A stretch of 26,123 nucleotides of DNA from Saccoglossus kowalevskii. Lineage: Eukaryota; Hemichordata; Enteropneusta; Harrimaniidae. The notes below the pieces were generated by a model. It saw only the letters and a list, made by a program, of their open reading frames with translations. It searched no databases and had not been told where the DNA came from. The stretch lies in assembly GCF_000003605.2 (NCBI RefSeq), contig NW_003107107.1:13894-40016 (forward strand), given 5' to 3'. Numbering within the stretch: the stretch's first letter is position 1; each line of letters begins with the position of its first letter. The position numbers and the translations under genes were made by a program. Positions 20,701 through 26,123 of this stretch are shown one piece after another.

Positions 20701-23700
20701 TAAAACACAGATTCACTCTGTAACATTAATTTGAATATCTTATTATTTTTCAGAATGAAGTAACTTCTCTAATGGATGTGATTACACACAGTGAATACTT
20801 TATTGTGGTTGTTGGAGGCAAACTACAGCAAACATGTGTTAGGTTAGATATTTATCACATCCTTTAGCGACATATATGAGAAAGCAGTGTTGTTCATCGT
20901 TTAAAATATAAACAAATTTTATTGTCGAACAACCACATATCAAAAACAATATCAATGCTGTGACTTCCGTTTAAATCACAGACATCACTGCTAGAGGGAC
21001 AATGGGAATGGTCTTATTAGGTGATTTCATGTTCATTGCAAAATACTTGTTTGTTGAATCCAACACAATGTTTTGACGACACTGCGACAGTATGACCTTT
21101 GTTTGTCCTGTTTTTACATTCTATTCCATAATAACGCATGATCTTGCAGTAAACAGAAAATGGACTATTATTCTCAAATAATTATAGTGAATTGTATGCG
21201 AAATGTGATCTGGCGTGTTCATGTACCAAGTAAGGCAGTGAAGTACCAAATTATTCCACAGGCTTTGACAACTCTCAATCTATTTCTTTCAGAGTATTTA
21301 GATTTGATCTTGAAAAAAATGAAAAGGAAATTCTAGATCTGTGTGACAATACTGATGAGTTTATAACACTGGTATGTCTTAATAGACAAGTTATTGTGTC
21401 TTTAAATAATGGGTATAGTGACTTCAGAGTGATCAGTGTTTTCATGGATACACAGTATAGGTAAGTTATTTTCATGAGCGTGTATATATGATCTATATTT
21501 ATATGTGAGGGAATGTACATACATGTACATGTAATATAATATTTGTAACAGTTACAATATTTTTTTAGATTTCACTTGCCAATAGCTGAATATGACAGAT
21601 TCAGTTGTAAATAAGTTTCAAGCAACTTAGGATGTCACCGAATTGCATATTAGTCTGAGATGCACACCATGTTCCTGTATAGCAATTAGCCTCCCACCCC
21701 CCACTCCGAATTTATAGAACAACTATTTTAATTATGTTACCACTGCGCCTGAACAGACATAACACACTTGCTAGGTTAGTTGTAATATGTGTCAGGTTTC
21801 AATCAGTGTAACTGAACGTTGTAACTTTCAGATTTGGTTTTTGGCAAAGTTACTCAAAATTGAAACTAAGTTTTGTCCATAAAACAACTTTAATGATCTC
21901 AGTAAAACGTTCTGAATAAGTTTCTTTTGTACCCTAACTCTAACCCTCATCCCAAGACCCCAATTCAATTGTAAATGCTTCCTTTAGATAACTATAGGAA
22001 CATGTATCTTTAGGAGAGACATATACAATTAAATCAGGGAGCACTGGATGTGGTAGGTGTAGAGTTAGGGTTTAGATTATGGGTGGGGGTGGGGTACAAA
22101 AGGAACTTTAGCATATGATATAGAATATGGAACAATCAAACTTTAAAACATGTCATATACAGTACATACTTCACTGTACTATGCTGCCAGGAACTTTTAT
22201 TATATATTCAAACCAAAGAATGTCAATATGGTCAACAAACAAATTGTAATTGCGTACACATTTTTAAGTAGAACCATCATTGATATAGCACAAAATGAAG
22301 AAATTCAAAATGATGATAAAAATCTGAATTTTTCATATGGCTACGCAAAATATGGAAACAAAAATTATTTTTTGCTTCCATATAGTATATATAACAGTAC
22401 ACACAAAGGATGTACATGTCACTGTGTATGTTTATTAATGAATGTTCTTTGTATGTGATTATGATCTAGACAGGTAGTCGGTATAGTGTGTATGCAATCT
22501 GGTAATTCATCAGTTACATCACTGTCTGTAGTCAAAGGTGAAGAGAATCTAGTCATGGGTACAACTAGAAACAAGATAATTCTGTGGTGAGCTAATTTAC
22601 TTTTAATACATGATATGGCCTTCTGATGTGTAAGTGTAACTATATGAGCACATTTCACAAGCATTGGTGTGTATCATTGATGGTATGGAATTTGTTGTGT
22701 TTGTTTGTTTGTTTGTTGATTCTAGACTCCAATGGAGGATATAATCTCAAAAAATAACTACATTGTATTATGAGGTTGTTACAAGAATAACACAAAATAT
22801 GCTCAAAGGCAGTACTGTGATTGGATCATTCAATGCTCAGCAGAAATCAATGCTATCCTGTACTGCCTGAGTGATACCTGCATGTGTATTATAATATAAA
22901 TTGTTCTTGCTTGTAGTCATACTGTATAGTGAAAGCTAACAGCTCGAAATGCCAACAAAAATTCATTTTCTTCTGCCTGATTGTTTGTATTCAGTGACAT
23001 GATTCTATTTCACATTCAACAATTTTGCTGTGTTCGATGTAAACAAAGGAAATAATTTAATATATATATTTCACATTCATATGCGTCAGTGATACTTTTG
23101 AATATGTTTGTATGCACATGTGAATATTGGAGTTGTGTCTATGGCCAAAATAAGTAATATTTCAGTCTGTAAACAATGTGATTATGGTATTATTAATATT
23201 ATTTTGGATCATTTTATTTGAATACCAGATAACCTAATCAACCAGACTCATCTGAAATATATCATTCTGTTTATTTTCAGGAATACTTGTAATGGTGACA
23301 CACTACTCACTATTGATATGCAAGAACAGTTGACTTCATCAGTTGCATGGTACTCTGAGATTGAATCAGTTGAGTGTGCCTATTTATTATTCTGTGTGTA
23401 AAGGTTGCATCAATAATTGATCTGTGAATGGAAGAAACTTTCTATAATGACATATAATTATCAGTTGTGTGTGATGACTCAGAGTATGGGATGAATTGAA
23501 ACAGCAATGACTGCTAACATATTTTTCATAGGAATAATCAACTTATTTTCATCGTAAAATTGGAGAAACTAAACAAAATCATGCCATGAAATCTATCATG
23601 GTGCTTGTACTAACATTATTATAAGAAGACATTATACACGGGTGCTACCAACACTGTTCAATGTAGAACTCACTAATAGCTGAACAGATTTCATTGACCC

Positions 23701-25136
23701 TCTCTCCAATCCAGTACTTGAATACATGCAGCTAGCTAGAACCATATGTGTATTTGCTCTATTATAGGTTTCTGTGGTCAAAATAAGTGATATTTTAATG
23801 ATTCAACAAATAAGATTTTTGGTTCACATGCACTTCTATTGATGCGCTTCTAATAGAACAAATACAGGACTCAGCAAACGTCCATACTGAACAGAAAAAG
23901 AAAGTTGTTCAGTTTAGGGAGACATTCAATTTTTCACTGGTGAAAGTGTTGAATTAAGTTTACATAGGATTAAAGGATTCTGCATACCGGGGTATGCTTC
24001 ATGTAATTTTAGCAAGATAATGTGATACCCCACATTTACAGTTAACACTAGTATACCAATAATTAATTCTCAATTCATAGGGCTTGCTGTTTGTGTTATT
24101 GGGAAATAAGGATCCTAGCAGTCAGCCAGAACACCAGACTGTATCCTCCTCACATGGTAATCTACAATGTAGTGTATGTACATTAGTTGTTATAAACCCA
24201 ATGAATGGAAGATTATCTATGATCAATCAGTATTATAAATCTAATTTGACAGAAAACAAAAGGTATGTATTCAGGAAATTAGATGTAGATTCCTGTAAAA
24301 AATAAAACCTTAGGTTCTTGGATGTAAGTTTTCCTATTTCTACCAAGAACAGGTGAAAAATTCTTTATTCGCTACAGGAAGTTTTGGTAAAAAATTGCAA
24401 CTAAGGGTGTTGATGATTGTCTGTATAAAACTGATATCTACAACATAATTGGATGACTTTTCTGATGTCAAGTCAATAAAAATATAAAGAAAGGATTTTT
24501 GTATTTATGTCCAGACAAACAATAAATCTTCTGAAATGTTCTGACAATGAAATGTATATATATTTTCCCCAAATTAATACCAGTTTTAATATTTGTAATT
24601 AAACAAAATTAACTTTCAAAAATAAGACTAACAGTAATTGTAGCAATTTGGGCAAACCAAAAGTTGATTTCTATTACCTTCTGAAAAATGGTAAAACATA
24701 AAAGAATCCACTGCATTTGTCTCACTACAGGACATGCAATTACACTAAAATTGATGAAATTTACACATATAAAGAACATCACTTTTTTTCACCACCATTC
24801 ACAATATTCAACTTATATCCAAGCTTTGAGAAGATATATTACTTGTCATGTTGAGTAAAAAACTGGACAGATTGAATTTAAAAGCTATTAAATATATGAA
24901 CAATCCTTCAATTGTACTGTATGCTTATTTGTTTCAGTTGTCTGCATGGTTGTGTTCAGGACAACTACATCTCCTGTATTCTAGATGATGGAACAGTGAC
25001 AACTTGGGATATGTTTTCTGGACAGATAGTTGCAGAACTGCCAAATTGCAATGCTACATGCATTGCCTTGAACCAAAACCGAAATAGACTTTGCATCGGG
25101 ATTGACCAGTGCTGTGTACATATATATAAATGTTAG
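8765..25136 (+). CDS. PALB2: PALB2, partner and localizer of BRCA2 (complete, 10 coding exons)
   Basis: Spliced CDS: join(8765..8797,13910..13969,15488..18718,19299..19466,20754..20842,21293..21460,22470..22586,23281..23368,24081..24262,24938..25136), 1444 codons plus TAG. PALB2 is a nuclear scaffold of homologous recombination: its N-terminal coiled coil binds BRCA1 and itself, its middle holds it on chromatin, and its C-terminal propeller binds BRCA2, bringing in RAD51. Seen here are a coiled coil (about residues 5-50), a basic patch (538-568), an FxLP motif (636-639), an RG-repeat AT-hook (767-787), a second AT-hook (886-901) and a WD40-type propeller (about 1100-1444). The propeller includes GTTRNKIILW, WYSEIE-SGLLFVLL and DDGTVTTWDMFSGQ, each lining up with human PALB2. 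Human is 1186 residues; the extra length lies in the disordered middle. No frameshift or internal stop interrupts the model. Exon order, phases and most lengths agree with human. The ATG has G at -3 and +4. Confidence 0.93.
9104..9107. repeat. TTAA target-site duplication, left copy
   Basis: TTAA directly outside the left inverted terminus. The partner copy is at 10853-10856. Confidence 0.6.
9108..10852 (-). mobile_element. Kolobok-like DNA transposon remnant in PALB2 intron 1
   Basis: Both ends show TTAA followed by inverted termini. The left end is TTAA (9104-9107), then AGTGCCTGTGAAATG from 9108. The right end is CATTGCACAGGCACT (10838-10852), then TTAA (10853-10856). The termini match at 14 of 15 bases. 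TTAA duplications plus a THAP-type zinc finger are the recognised combination of the Kolobok superfamily; piggyBac also uses TTAA but has different ends and no THAP domain. A broken THAP domain lies on the minus strand near the right end. At 1745 bp it is short for an autonomous copy, and I could not recognise transposase catalytic sequence. The superfamily call is inference. Confidence 0.65.
10185..10480 (-). pseudogene. THAP zinc-finger domain of the Kolobok-like element, broken
   Basis: On the minus strand from ATG at 10480: MMVKRCVVGGCSNAYCHSIS. An in-frame TAA follows at 10417-10415. The same frame then continues with FPIDLKVRNRWTKAAK, then HICSVHFTSDSFFRK. This gives the THAP pattern C-x4-C, the invariant W, and the C-x2-H pair followed by F. 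A one-base frame change is needed to reach LKPGAIQNVEAETPSK (about 10235-10185), which corresponds to the closing A-V-P-T-I-F region, here AIQ instead of AVP. GTAAGT (minus, 10184-10179) next to it looks like the original donor site. THAP domains bind DNA and are found in several transposase families. The stop and the frameshift show that this copy is dead. Confidence 0.75.
11352..11492 (+). repeat. Dispersed intronic repeat A, copy 1
   Basis: About 135-140 bases recur at 15170-15304 with the same block order: TTATTTTCACTGATTTTTGA, GCTGGATTTTATTTTCACTG, CCTTCAGC.AAAAATA and AATTCCA.G.GAAAATA. The interior is semi-palindromic (CACTGAA...TTCAGC), typical of a small non-autonomous element. A partial inverted copy may lie at about 14036-14082. 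Confidence 0.75.
12110..12128. promoter_or_regulatory. Everted nuclear-receptor half-sites (ER3-like)
   Basis: TTTGACCT-GAC-AGGTCAAA is a perfect 8+3+8 palindrome formed by everted AGGTCA half-sites. Another TTGACCT lies at 12091-12097. The binding role is inferred from the motif only. Confidence 0.3.
13022..13163. repeat. Perfect 71-bp tandem duplication
   Basis: Unit 1 (13022-13092) and unit 2 (13093-13163) are identical at all 71 positions, and four bases of a third copy follow. Each unit contains TATATATTTTCAG, a good-looking 3' splice site, so the acceptor is duplicated too. Identity this complete implies a recent event or an allelic or assembly artefact. Confidence 0.95.
13765..13855 (+). 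repeat. Dispersed intronic repeat B, copy 1
   Basis: Shares GACGACACT..., then TATGACCTTTGTTTGTCCTG, then AT.ATGCAGGATCTCACAGT-like and GAACAGTAATTGG-like blocks with 21067-21164 in intron 5, in the same orientation. The element type is not recognised. Confidence 0.7.
13910..13969 (+). CDS. PALB2: PALB2 exon 2 (residues 12-31), BRCA1-binding coiled coil
   Basis: Exactly 60 nt, phase 0 at both ends, between CATTCACAG and GTATGT. It encodes LMQKLADVTAKYNKKKRKLQ. Human exon 2 is also 60 nt in phase 0 and encodes the same helix. By position, human L21, Y28 and L35 are conserved as L16, Y23 and L30; human L24 is V19 and T31 is K26. These human residues form the coiled-coil face that pairs with BRCA1. 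The strong match in size and position makes this tiny exon secure. Confidence 0.92.
13970..14085 (+). other. PALB2: Start of PALB2 intron 2
   Basis: GTATGT donor, then sequence that from about 14036 resembles an inverted partial copy of dispersed repeat A, directly abutting the element that starts at 14086. Confidence 0.5.
14086..15131. mobile_element. Inverted-end element with internal tandem array (PALB2 intron 2)
   Basis: The left end ACTCCCGTGTGC (14086-14097) is the exact reverse complement of the right end GCACACGGGAGT (15120-15131). Between them, after a TGTGTCTG-rich stretch, about seven degenerate units of roughly 120-195 bp follow one another. Units start CCACTGATATCT or a variant (near 14155, 14312, 14463, 14607, 14743, 14868 and 15063). 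They continue with GATGAAACTTGG.ACATAGATG, TGATTAGTTTTGGGTA and TTAATTACCTAATTTGCATAAT. There is no coding capacity. I saw no convincing target-site duplication. It may be a non-autonomous DNA transposon or a satellite-bearing element; I cannot name the family. Confidence 0.65.
15170..15304 (+). repeat. Dispersed intronic repeat A, copy 2
   Basis: Second copy of the repeat at 11352-11492, same orientation, differing by scattered substitutions and a few indels. It lies just right of the inverted-end element. Confidence 0.75.
15488..18718 (+). CDS. PALB2: PALB2 exon 3 (residues 32-1108), central region
   Basis: A 3231-nt exon, phase 0 at both ends, between TTTTATCCAG and the consensus donor GTACGT. 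It opens KCDRIAAAKQHVRQRLAEQ, which aligns without gaps to the end of the human coiled coil (human residues 37-55). The rest is polar, low in hydrophobics, rich in S, T, N, D and Q, and evidently disordered. It has many S/T-Q sites (ISQSQ, HSQESQS, YSQKPVSQ), possible ATM/ATR targets. Embedded modules are a basic patch (538-568), FFLP (636-639) followed by DQDFCNLKLSKLK, and two AT-hooks. It ends VLQFAACLK, which corresponds to human LQLVSELK at the start of the propeller. Human exons 3-6 cover the same span. The open frame extends upstream to 15362, but that part is intron. Retention of intron 3 would add 21 residues and a TGA. Confidence 0.93.
17006..17098 (+). other. PALB2: Basic chromatin-association-like patch in PALB2 (residues 538-568)
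   Basis: PCEMVKSRHRKCRQSQK followed by RRRSRRTPK is the most basic segment outside the AT-hooks. It sits N-terminal to the FxLP motif, as the human ChAM (about residues 395-446, which binds nucleosomes) does. The beginning resembles human PAEYYVRTTRS (P-x-E..V-[KR]..R). Correspondence with ChAM is inference from position, charge and weak similarity. Confidence 0.4.
17300..17311 (+). other. PALB2: FxLP MRG15-binding motif in PALB2 (residues 636-639)
   Basis: The frame reads QDFFLPDQDFCNLKLSKLKE. The human protein has DFQLPDEDFGPLKLEKVK within its MRG15-binding region (residues 611-764). F-x-L-P peptides dock on the MRG domain of MRG15/MORF4L1, which brings PALB2 to H3K36-methylated active genes. 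Conservation of F, L, P, D, the second DF and the L-K-L block amid an otherwise diverged exon makes this a strong functional call. Confidence 0.85.
17693..17755 (+). repeat. PALB2: RG-repeat AT-hook tract in PALB2 (residues 767-787)
   Basis: A six-base AGAGGY repetition encodes nine consecutive Gly-Arg pairs ending GRPPK, an AT-hook core that inserts into the minor groove of AT-rich DNA. The repetitive DNA makes length variation between alleles likely. RG-rich tracts also bind RNA and are targets of arginine methylation. Confidence 0.8.
18050..18097 (+). other. PALB2: Second AT-hook / basic stretch in PALB2 (residues 886-901)
   Basis: KRKRGRPPKKKKRKFE is a canonical RGRPPK AT-hook inside a run that would also serve as a nuclear localisation signal. 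I recall no comparable sequence in human PALB2. Confidence 0.8.
18719..19298 (+). other. PALB2: PALB2 intron 3
   Basis: 580 bases from GTACGT to TTTCATACAG, phase 0. No exon or repeat was recognised inside. Confidence 0.75.
19299..19466 (+). CDS. PALB2: PALB2 exon 4 (residues 1109-1164), WD40 propeller
   Basis: 168 nt, phase 0 at both ends; human exon 7 is 162 nt in the same phase. It encodes two blades' worth of strands, including VDIIVTCLSQSLAIWMEN and EDWTIVMAHSF, matching human CIITACEDVVSLWKALDAW and WEKLYTWHF in order. The donor is GTACTG. Confidence 0.88.
19467..20753 (+). other. PALB2: PALB2 intron 4
   Basis: 1287 bases, ending TTATTTTTCAG. Open frames at 19640-19834 and 20228-20434 have no domain. 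The phases of exons 4 and 5 join without an additional exon. Confidence 0.7.
20754..20842 (+). CDS. PALB2: PALB2 exon 5 (residues 1165-1194, last codon split)
   Basis: 89 nt, phase 0 in and two bases over at the end; human exon 8 is 86 nt with the same phases. It encodes NEVTSLMDVITHSEYFIVVVGGKLQ and corresponds to human [24 protein letters not shown]. The donor TTAG|GTTAGA is rather weak. Confidence 0.83.
20843..21292 (+). other. PALB2: PALB2 intron 5
   Basis: 450 bases ending CTATTTCTTTCAG. Holds copy 2 of dispersed repeat B. Confidence 0.7.
21067..21164 (+). repeat. Dispersed intronic repeat B, copy 2
   Basis: Second copy of the repeat at 13765-13855. It shares a 20-base identical block (TATGACCTTTGTTTGTCCTG) and weaker flanking similarity. 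Confidence 0.7.
21293..21460 (+). CDS. PALB2: PALB2 exon 6 (residues 1194-1250, both ends split)
   Basis: 168 nt between TTTCTTTCAG and the consensus donor GTAAGT; human exon 9 is 162 nt with the same phases. It encodes VFRFDLEKNEKEILDL, FITLVCLNRQVIVSLNNG and DFRVISVFMD. These parallel human EKQVLLKSG, IKAVLGLTKRRLVSSSG and QQVEVMTFAED. A strong internal donor-like site, CTG|GTATGT, occurs at 21371/21372. Confidence 0.85.
21461..22469 (+). other. PALB2: PALB2 intron 6
   Basis: 1009 bases from GTAAGT to GATCTAG. The 3' tract is purine-rich and weak. CAG at 22471-22473 provides a competing acceptor four bases further on. The open frame at 22150-22458 is A/T-driven and not coding. Confidence 0.65.
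21919..22107. repeat. Imperfect inverted repeat, possible MITE remnant
   Basis: Left TTTCTTTTGTACCCTAACTC with TAACCCTCATCCC (21921-21953) is matched in inverse orientation by right AGAGTTAGGG, GGGTGGGGGTGGGGTAC and AAAAGGAAC (22061-22106), with indels. The interior is non-coding. Confidence 0.45.
22470..22586 (+). CDS. PALB2: PALB2 exon 7 (residues 1250-1289, both ends split)
   Basis: 117 nt, the same length and phases as human exon 10. The AG at 22468-22469 must be used to stay in frame with exon 6: the AG at 22472-22473 would give an immediate TAG after exon 6. It encodes QVVGIVCMQSG and ENLVMGTTRNKIILW, corresponding to human EALLGTTIMNNIVIW. The donor is TG|GTGAGC, and the W codon is split as in human. 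Confidence 0.86.
22587..23280 (+). other. PALB2: PALB2 intron 7
   Basis: 694 bases from GTGAGC to TTTATTTTCAG. Contains a short (TGTT)n run near 22700. No coding sequence was seen. Confidence 0.75.
23281..23368 (+). CDS. PALB2: PALB2 exon 8 (residues 1289-1318)
   Basis: 88 nt, the same length as human exon 11, first base completing TGG and ending in phase 0. It encodes NTCNGDTLLTIDMQEQ and SSVAWYSEIES, parallel to human NLKTGQLLKKMHIDD and SVCHKAYSEM. The donor TCA|GTTGAG lacks the usual G before GT but is the only site that keeps phase with exon 9. Confidence 0.85.
23369..24080 (+). other. PALB2: PALB2 intron 8
   Basis: 712 bases from GTTGAG to CAATTCATAG. No exon or known repeat was recognised. 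Confidence 0.7.
24081..24262 (+). CDS. PALB2: PALB2 exon 9 (residues 1319-1379, last codon split)
   Basis: 182 nt, phase 0 in and two bases over at the end; human exon 12 is 149 nt with the same phases, so this loop is 11 residues longer. It begins GLLFVLLGNKDPSSQ and continues CTLVVINPMNGRLSM, closely matching human GLLFIVLSHPCAKES and FQLIVINPKT. The additional residues lie between the two blocks. The donor is AG|GTATGT. Confidence 0.9.
24263..24937 (+). other. PALB2: PALB2 intron 9
   Basis: 675 bases from GTATGT to TTTGTTTCAG. AT-rich; nothing recognised inside. Confidence 0.75.
24938..25136 (+). CDS. PALB2: PALB2 exon 10, terminal coding exon (residues 1379-1444)
   Basis: 199 nt to TAG at 25134-25136. 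It encodes DNYISCILDDGTVTTWDMFSG, QIVAELPN, and NRNRLCIGIDQCCVHIYKC at the end. These correspond to human [28 protein letters not shown] and SHLLAGQKDGNIFVYHYS. As in human, the protein ends a few residues after the last strand, which closes the propeller that binds BRCA2. Confidence 0.92.
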
Positions 25137-26123
25137 CGGCATTTGAAGAATCACATTCGTTGAACTACACTGTGTTTAACATGGTCCTATGCGATGTACA
25201 TGTGTGAAATATATTGTTTACATGTTGTTTGAAGTGCACATTGGTGATTGTGTGATTAATTAAATCTTTCACTACACATGCTAGTGTGTTTACTAGAGAC
25301 AACAGTCACAAATATATCAGGTTTTTGCTAATGTTCATACCGTAGTGGACAAATAATGTGTATCAAAATTCCACTAAGATGCCCCAAATCTGTAAGTGCC
25401 TGCAGTCTTATAGTAATGGATTTCCCACACAACAACAATATCTATGCTGCTTATAGTTGCCAGATATATATACCGGTATATATAAATATAGAAGTACCAT
25501 CATGCACGATCACAAAACATTGACCCTTCAGCGAAAAAAAAAACGATAGACAATTGATATTGACTGCACACATTATGAATTTTAACCAGATTTTGCTGAA
25601 GTTTAATTAAGATTTTTAAAGATAAATTGTGTTCCTAGACATTAATTTGTTGCTTTTTGGTTGTTTCTTTCTGTCTAAAATGGCACATCAATTTGCTAGG
25701 CTCCTGTTTCCATAGAAGGTATGTTTGGGTGGACAATGGATAAGTCAATATAAATATTACCCACTCTTACAATGCTTTATGTCCAGGACTGTAAATTTAA
25801 CTGCTCTTCACTTTTTTGCCAACAAATAATTGAAAATTACATTGTACTTCTGTTTTTGAATTGATATTCAATTATTTGTGAAGGATTCCTTTTGGTCAGT
25901 TTCAAAAATGACCTTTAGTTGGAATGCTAGTTATATCCAGTATACAAACAGGGAACTCAGGAACTATAATCAACTGTAATACGCAGTCTCTATGAGCGGG
26001 TGGGGGGTGGGGGGGTATCGGCTGGTATCTAGTGTAAGAAATAGAAAAGGGATGAAGGCTCCAGCCAGCTCATATTTGTTAAACTCGTAACCAGTCTTGT
26101 GATTGGTTGTTGACAAATGCTGA
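25137..26123. other. PALB2 3' UTR and downstream flank
   Basis: No further coding sequence or RNA gene was recognised. Contains a perfect 20-base TA-rich palindrome centred on CCGG (25467-25486) and a G-rich run near 25998-26017. Confidence 0.6.
25259..25264 (+). promoter_or_regulatory. PALB2: Candidate PALB2 poly(A) signal ATTAAA
   Basis: The commonest variant hexamer, about 120 bases after the stop. No AATAAA occurs closer, so this would give a short 3' UTR. Assignment is by position only. Confidence 0.45.

Noticed and set aside
22150..22458. 102-codon open frame in intron 6
   Set aside because: N/Y/K/I-rich composition, no domain, and it lies between two PALB2 exons that join directly in phase.
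22474..22476. Acceptor at 22472-22473 as the normal start of exon 7
   Set aside because: With the GTAAGT donor of exon 6 it creates TAG at once, whereas the AG four bases earlier gives the same 117-nt length and phase as human.

Overview
The window is eukaryotic nuclear DNA. Genes are split by GT-AG introns, the sequence is AT-rich, and several families of decayed transposons are present: two LINE clades, a TTAA-flanked THAP element, and a tandem-array element with inverted ends. The main gene and this repeat mix suggest an invertebrate animal, probably marine. I cannot name the species.

The centre of the window (about 8.4-25.3 kb, + strand) is one complete gene that I identify as PALB2, partner and localizer of BRCA2. 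I assembled ten coding exons by hand: 8765-8797, 13910-13969, 15488-18718, 19299-19466, 20754-20842, 21293-21460, 22470-22586, 23281-23368, 24081-24262 and 24938-25136. They total 4335 nt, encoding 1444 residues and a stop, with every junction in phase. The protein has an N-terminal coiled coil that aligns without gaps to the BRCA1-binding helix of human PALB2 over exons 2-3. A long, S/T-Q-rich disordered middle follows, with a basic patch, an FxLP motif like the MRG15-binding motif, and two AT-hook modules. A C-terminal WD40-type propeller corresponds to the BRCA2-binding domain. Exon lengths and phases of the propeller follow the human gene closely (two exons have identical length). Human exons 3-6 correspond here to one uninterrupted 3.2-kb exon.

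Layout. 1-310: last exon of an unrecognised + strand gene with a poly(A) signal. 311-4198: non-coding, with two old tandem duplications and a near-perfect 31-bp hairpin. 4199-4329 (-): a terminal-looking FKBP-type exon that stops early. 4571-6010 (-): a 5'-truncated L1/Tx1-like LINE bounded by an 8-bp target-site duplication. About 6788-8152 (+): a broken CR1/Jockey-group LINE starting at the YADD motif and ending in an AATAAAG(ATT)n tail. 8380-8764: PALB2 promoter and 5' leader, with a ZNF143/STAF-like site and a YY1-like ATGGCG site. 8765-25136: PALB2. Intron 1 holds a Kolobok-like element with a broken THAP domain and a perfect 71-bp tandem duplication. Intron 2 holds the inverted-end tandem-array element. 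25137-26123: 3' UTR with ATTAAA, then flanking DNA.

Function. PALB2 bridges BRCA1 and BRCA2-RAD51 in homologous recombination and is tethered to active chromatin through MRG15 and nucleosome contacts. The protein here keeps recognisable versions of the BRCA1-side, chromatin-side and BRCA2-side modules. The AT-hooks look like an additional DNA-binding surface. Human comparisons are from memory, not from alignments run here.
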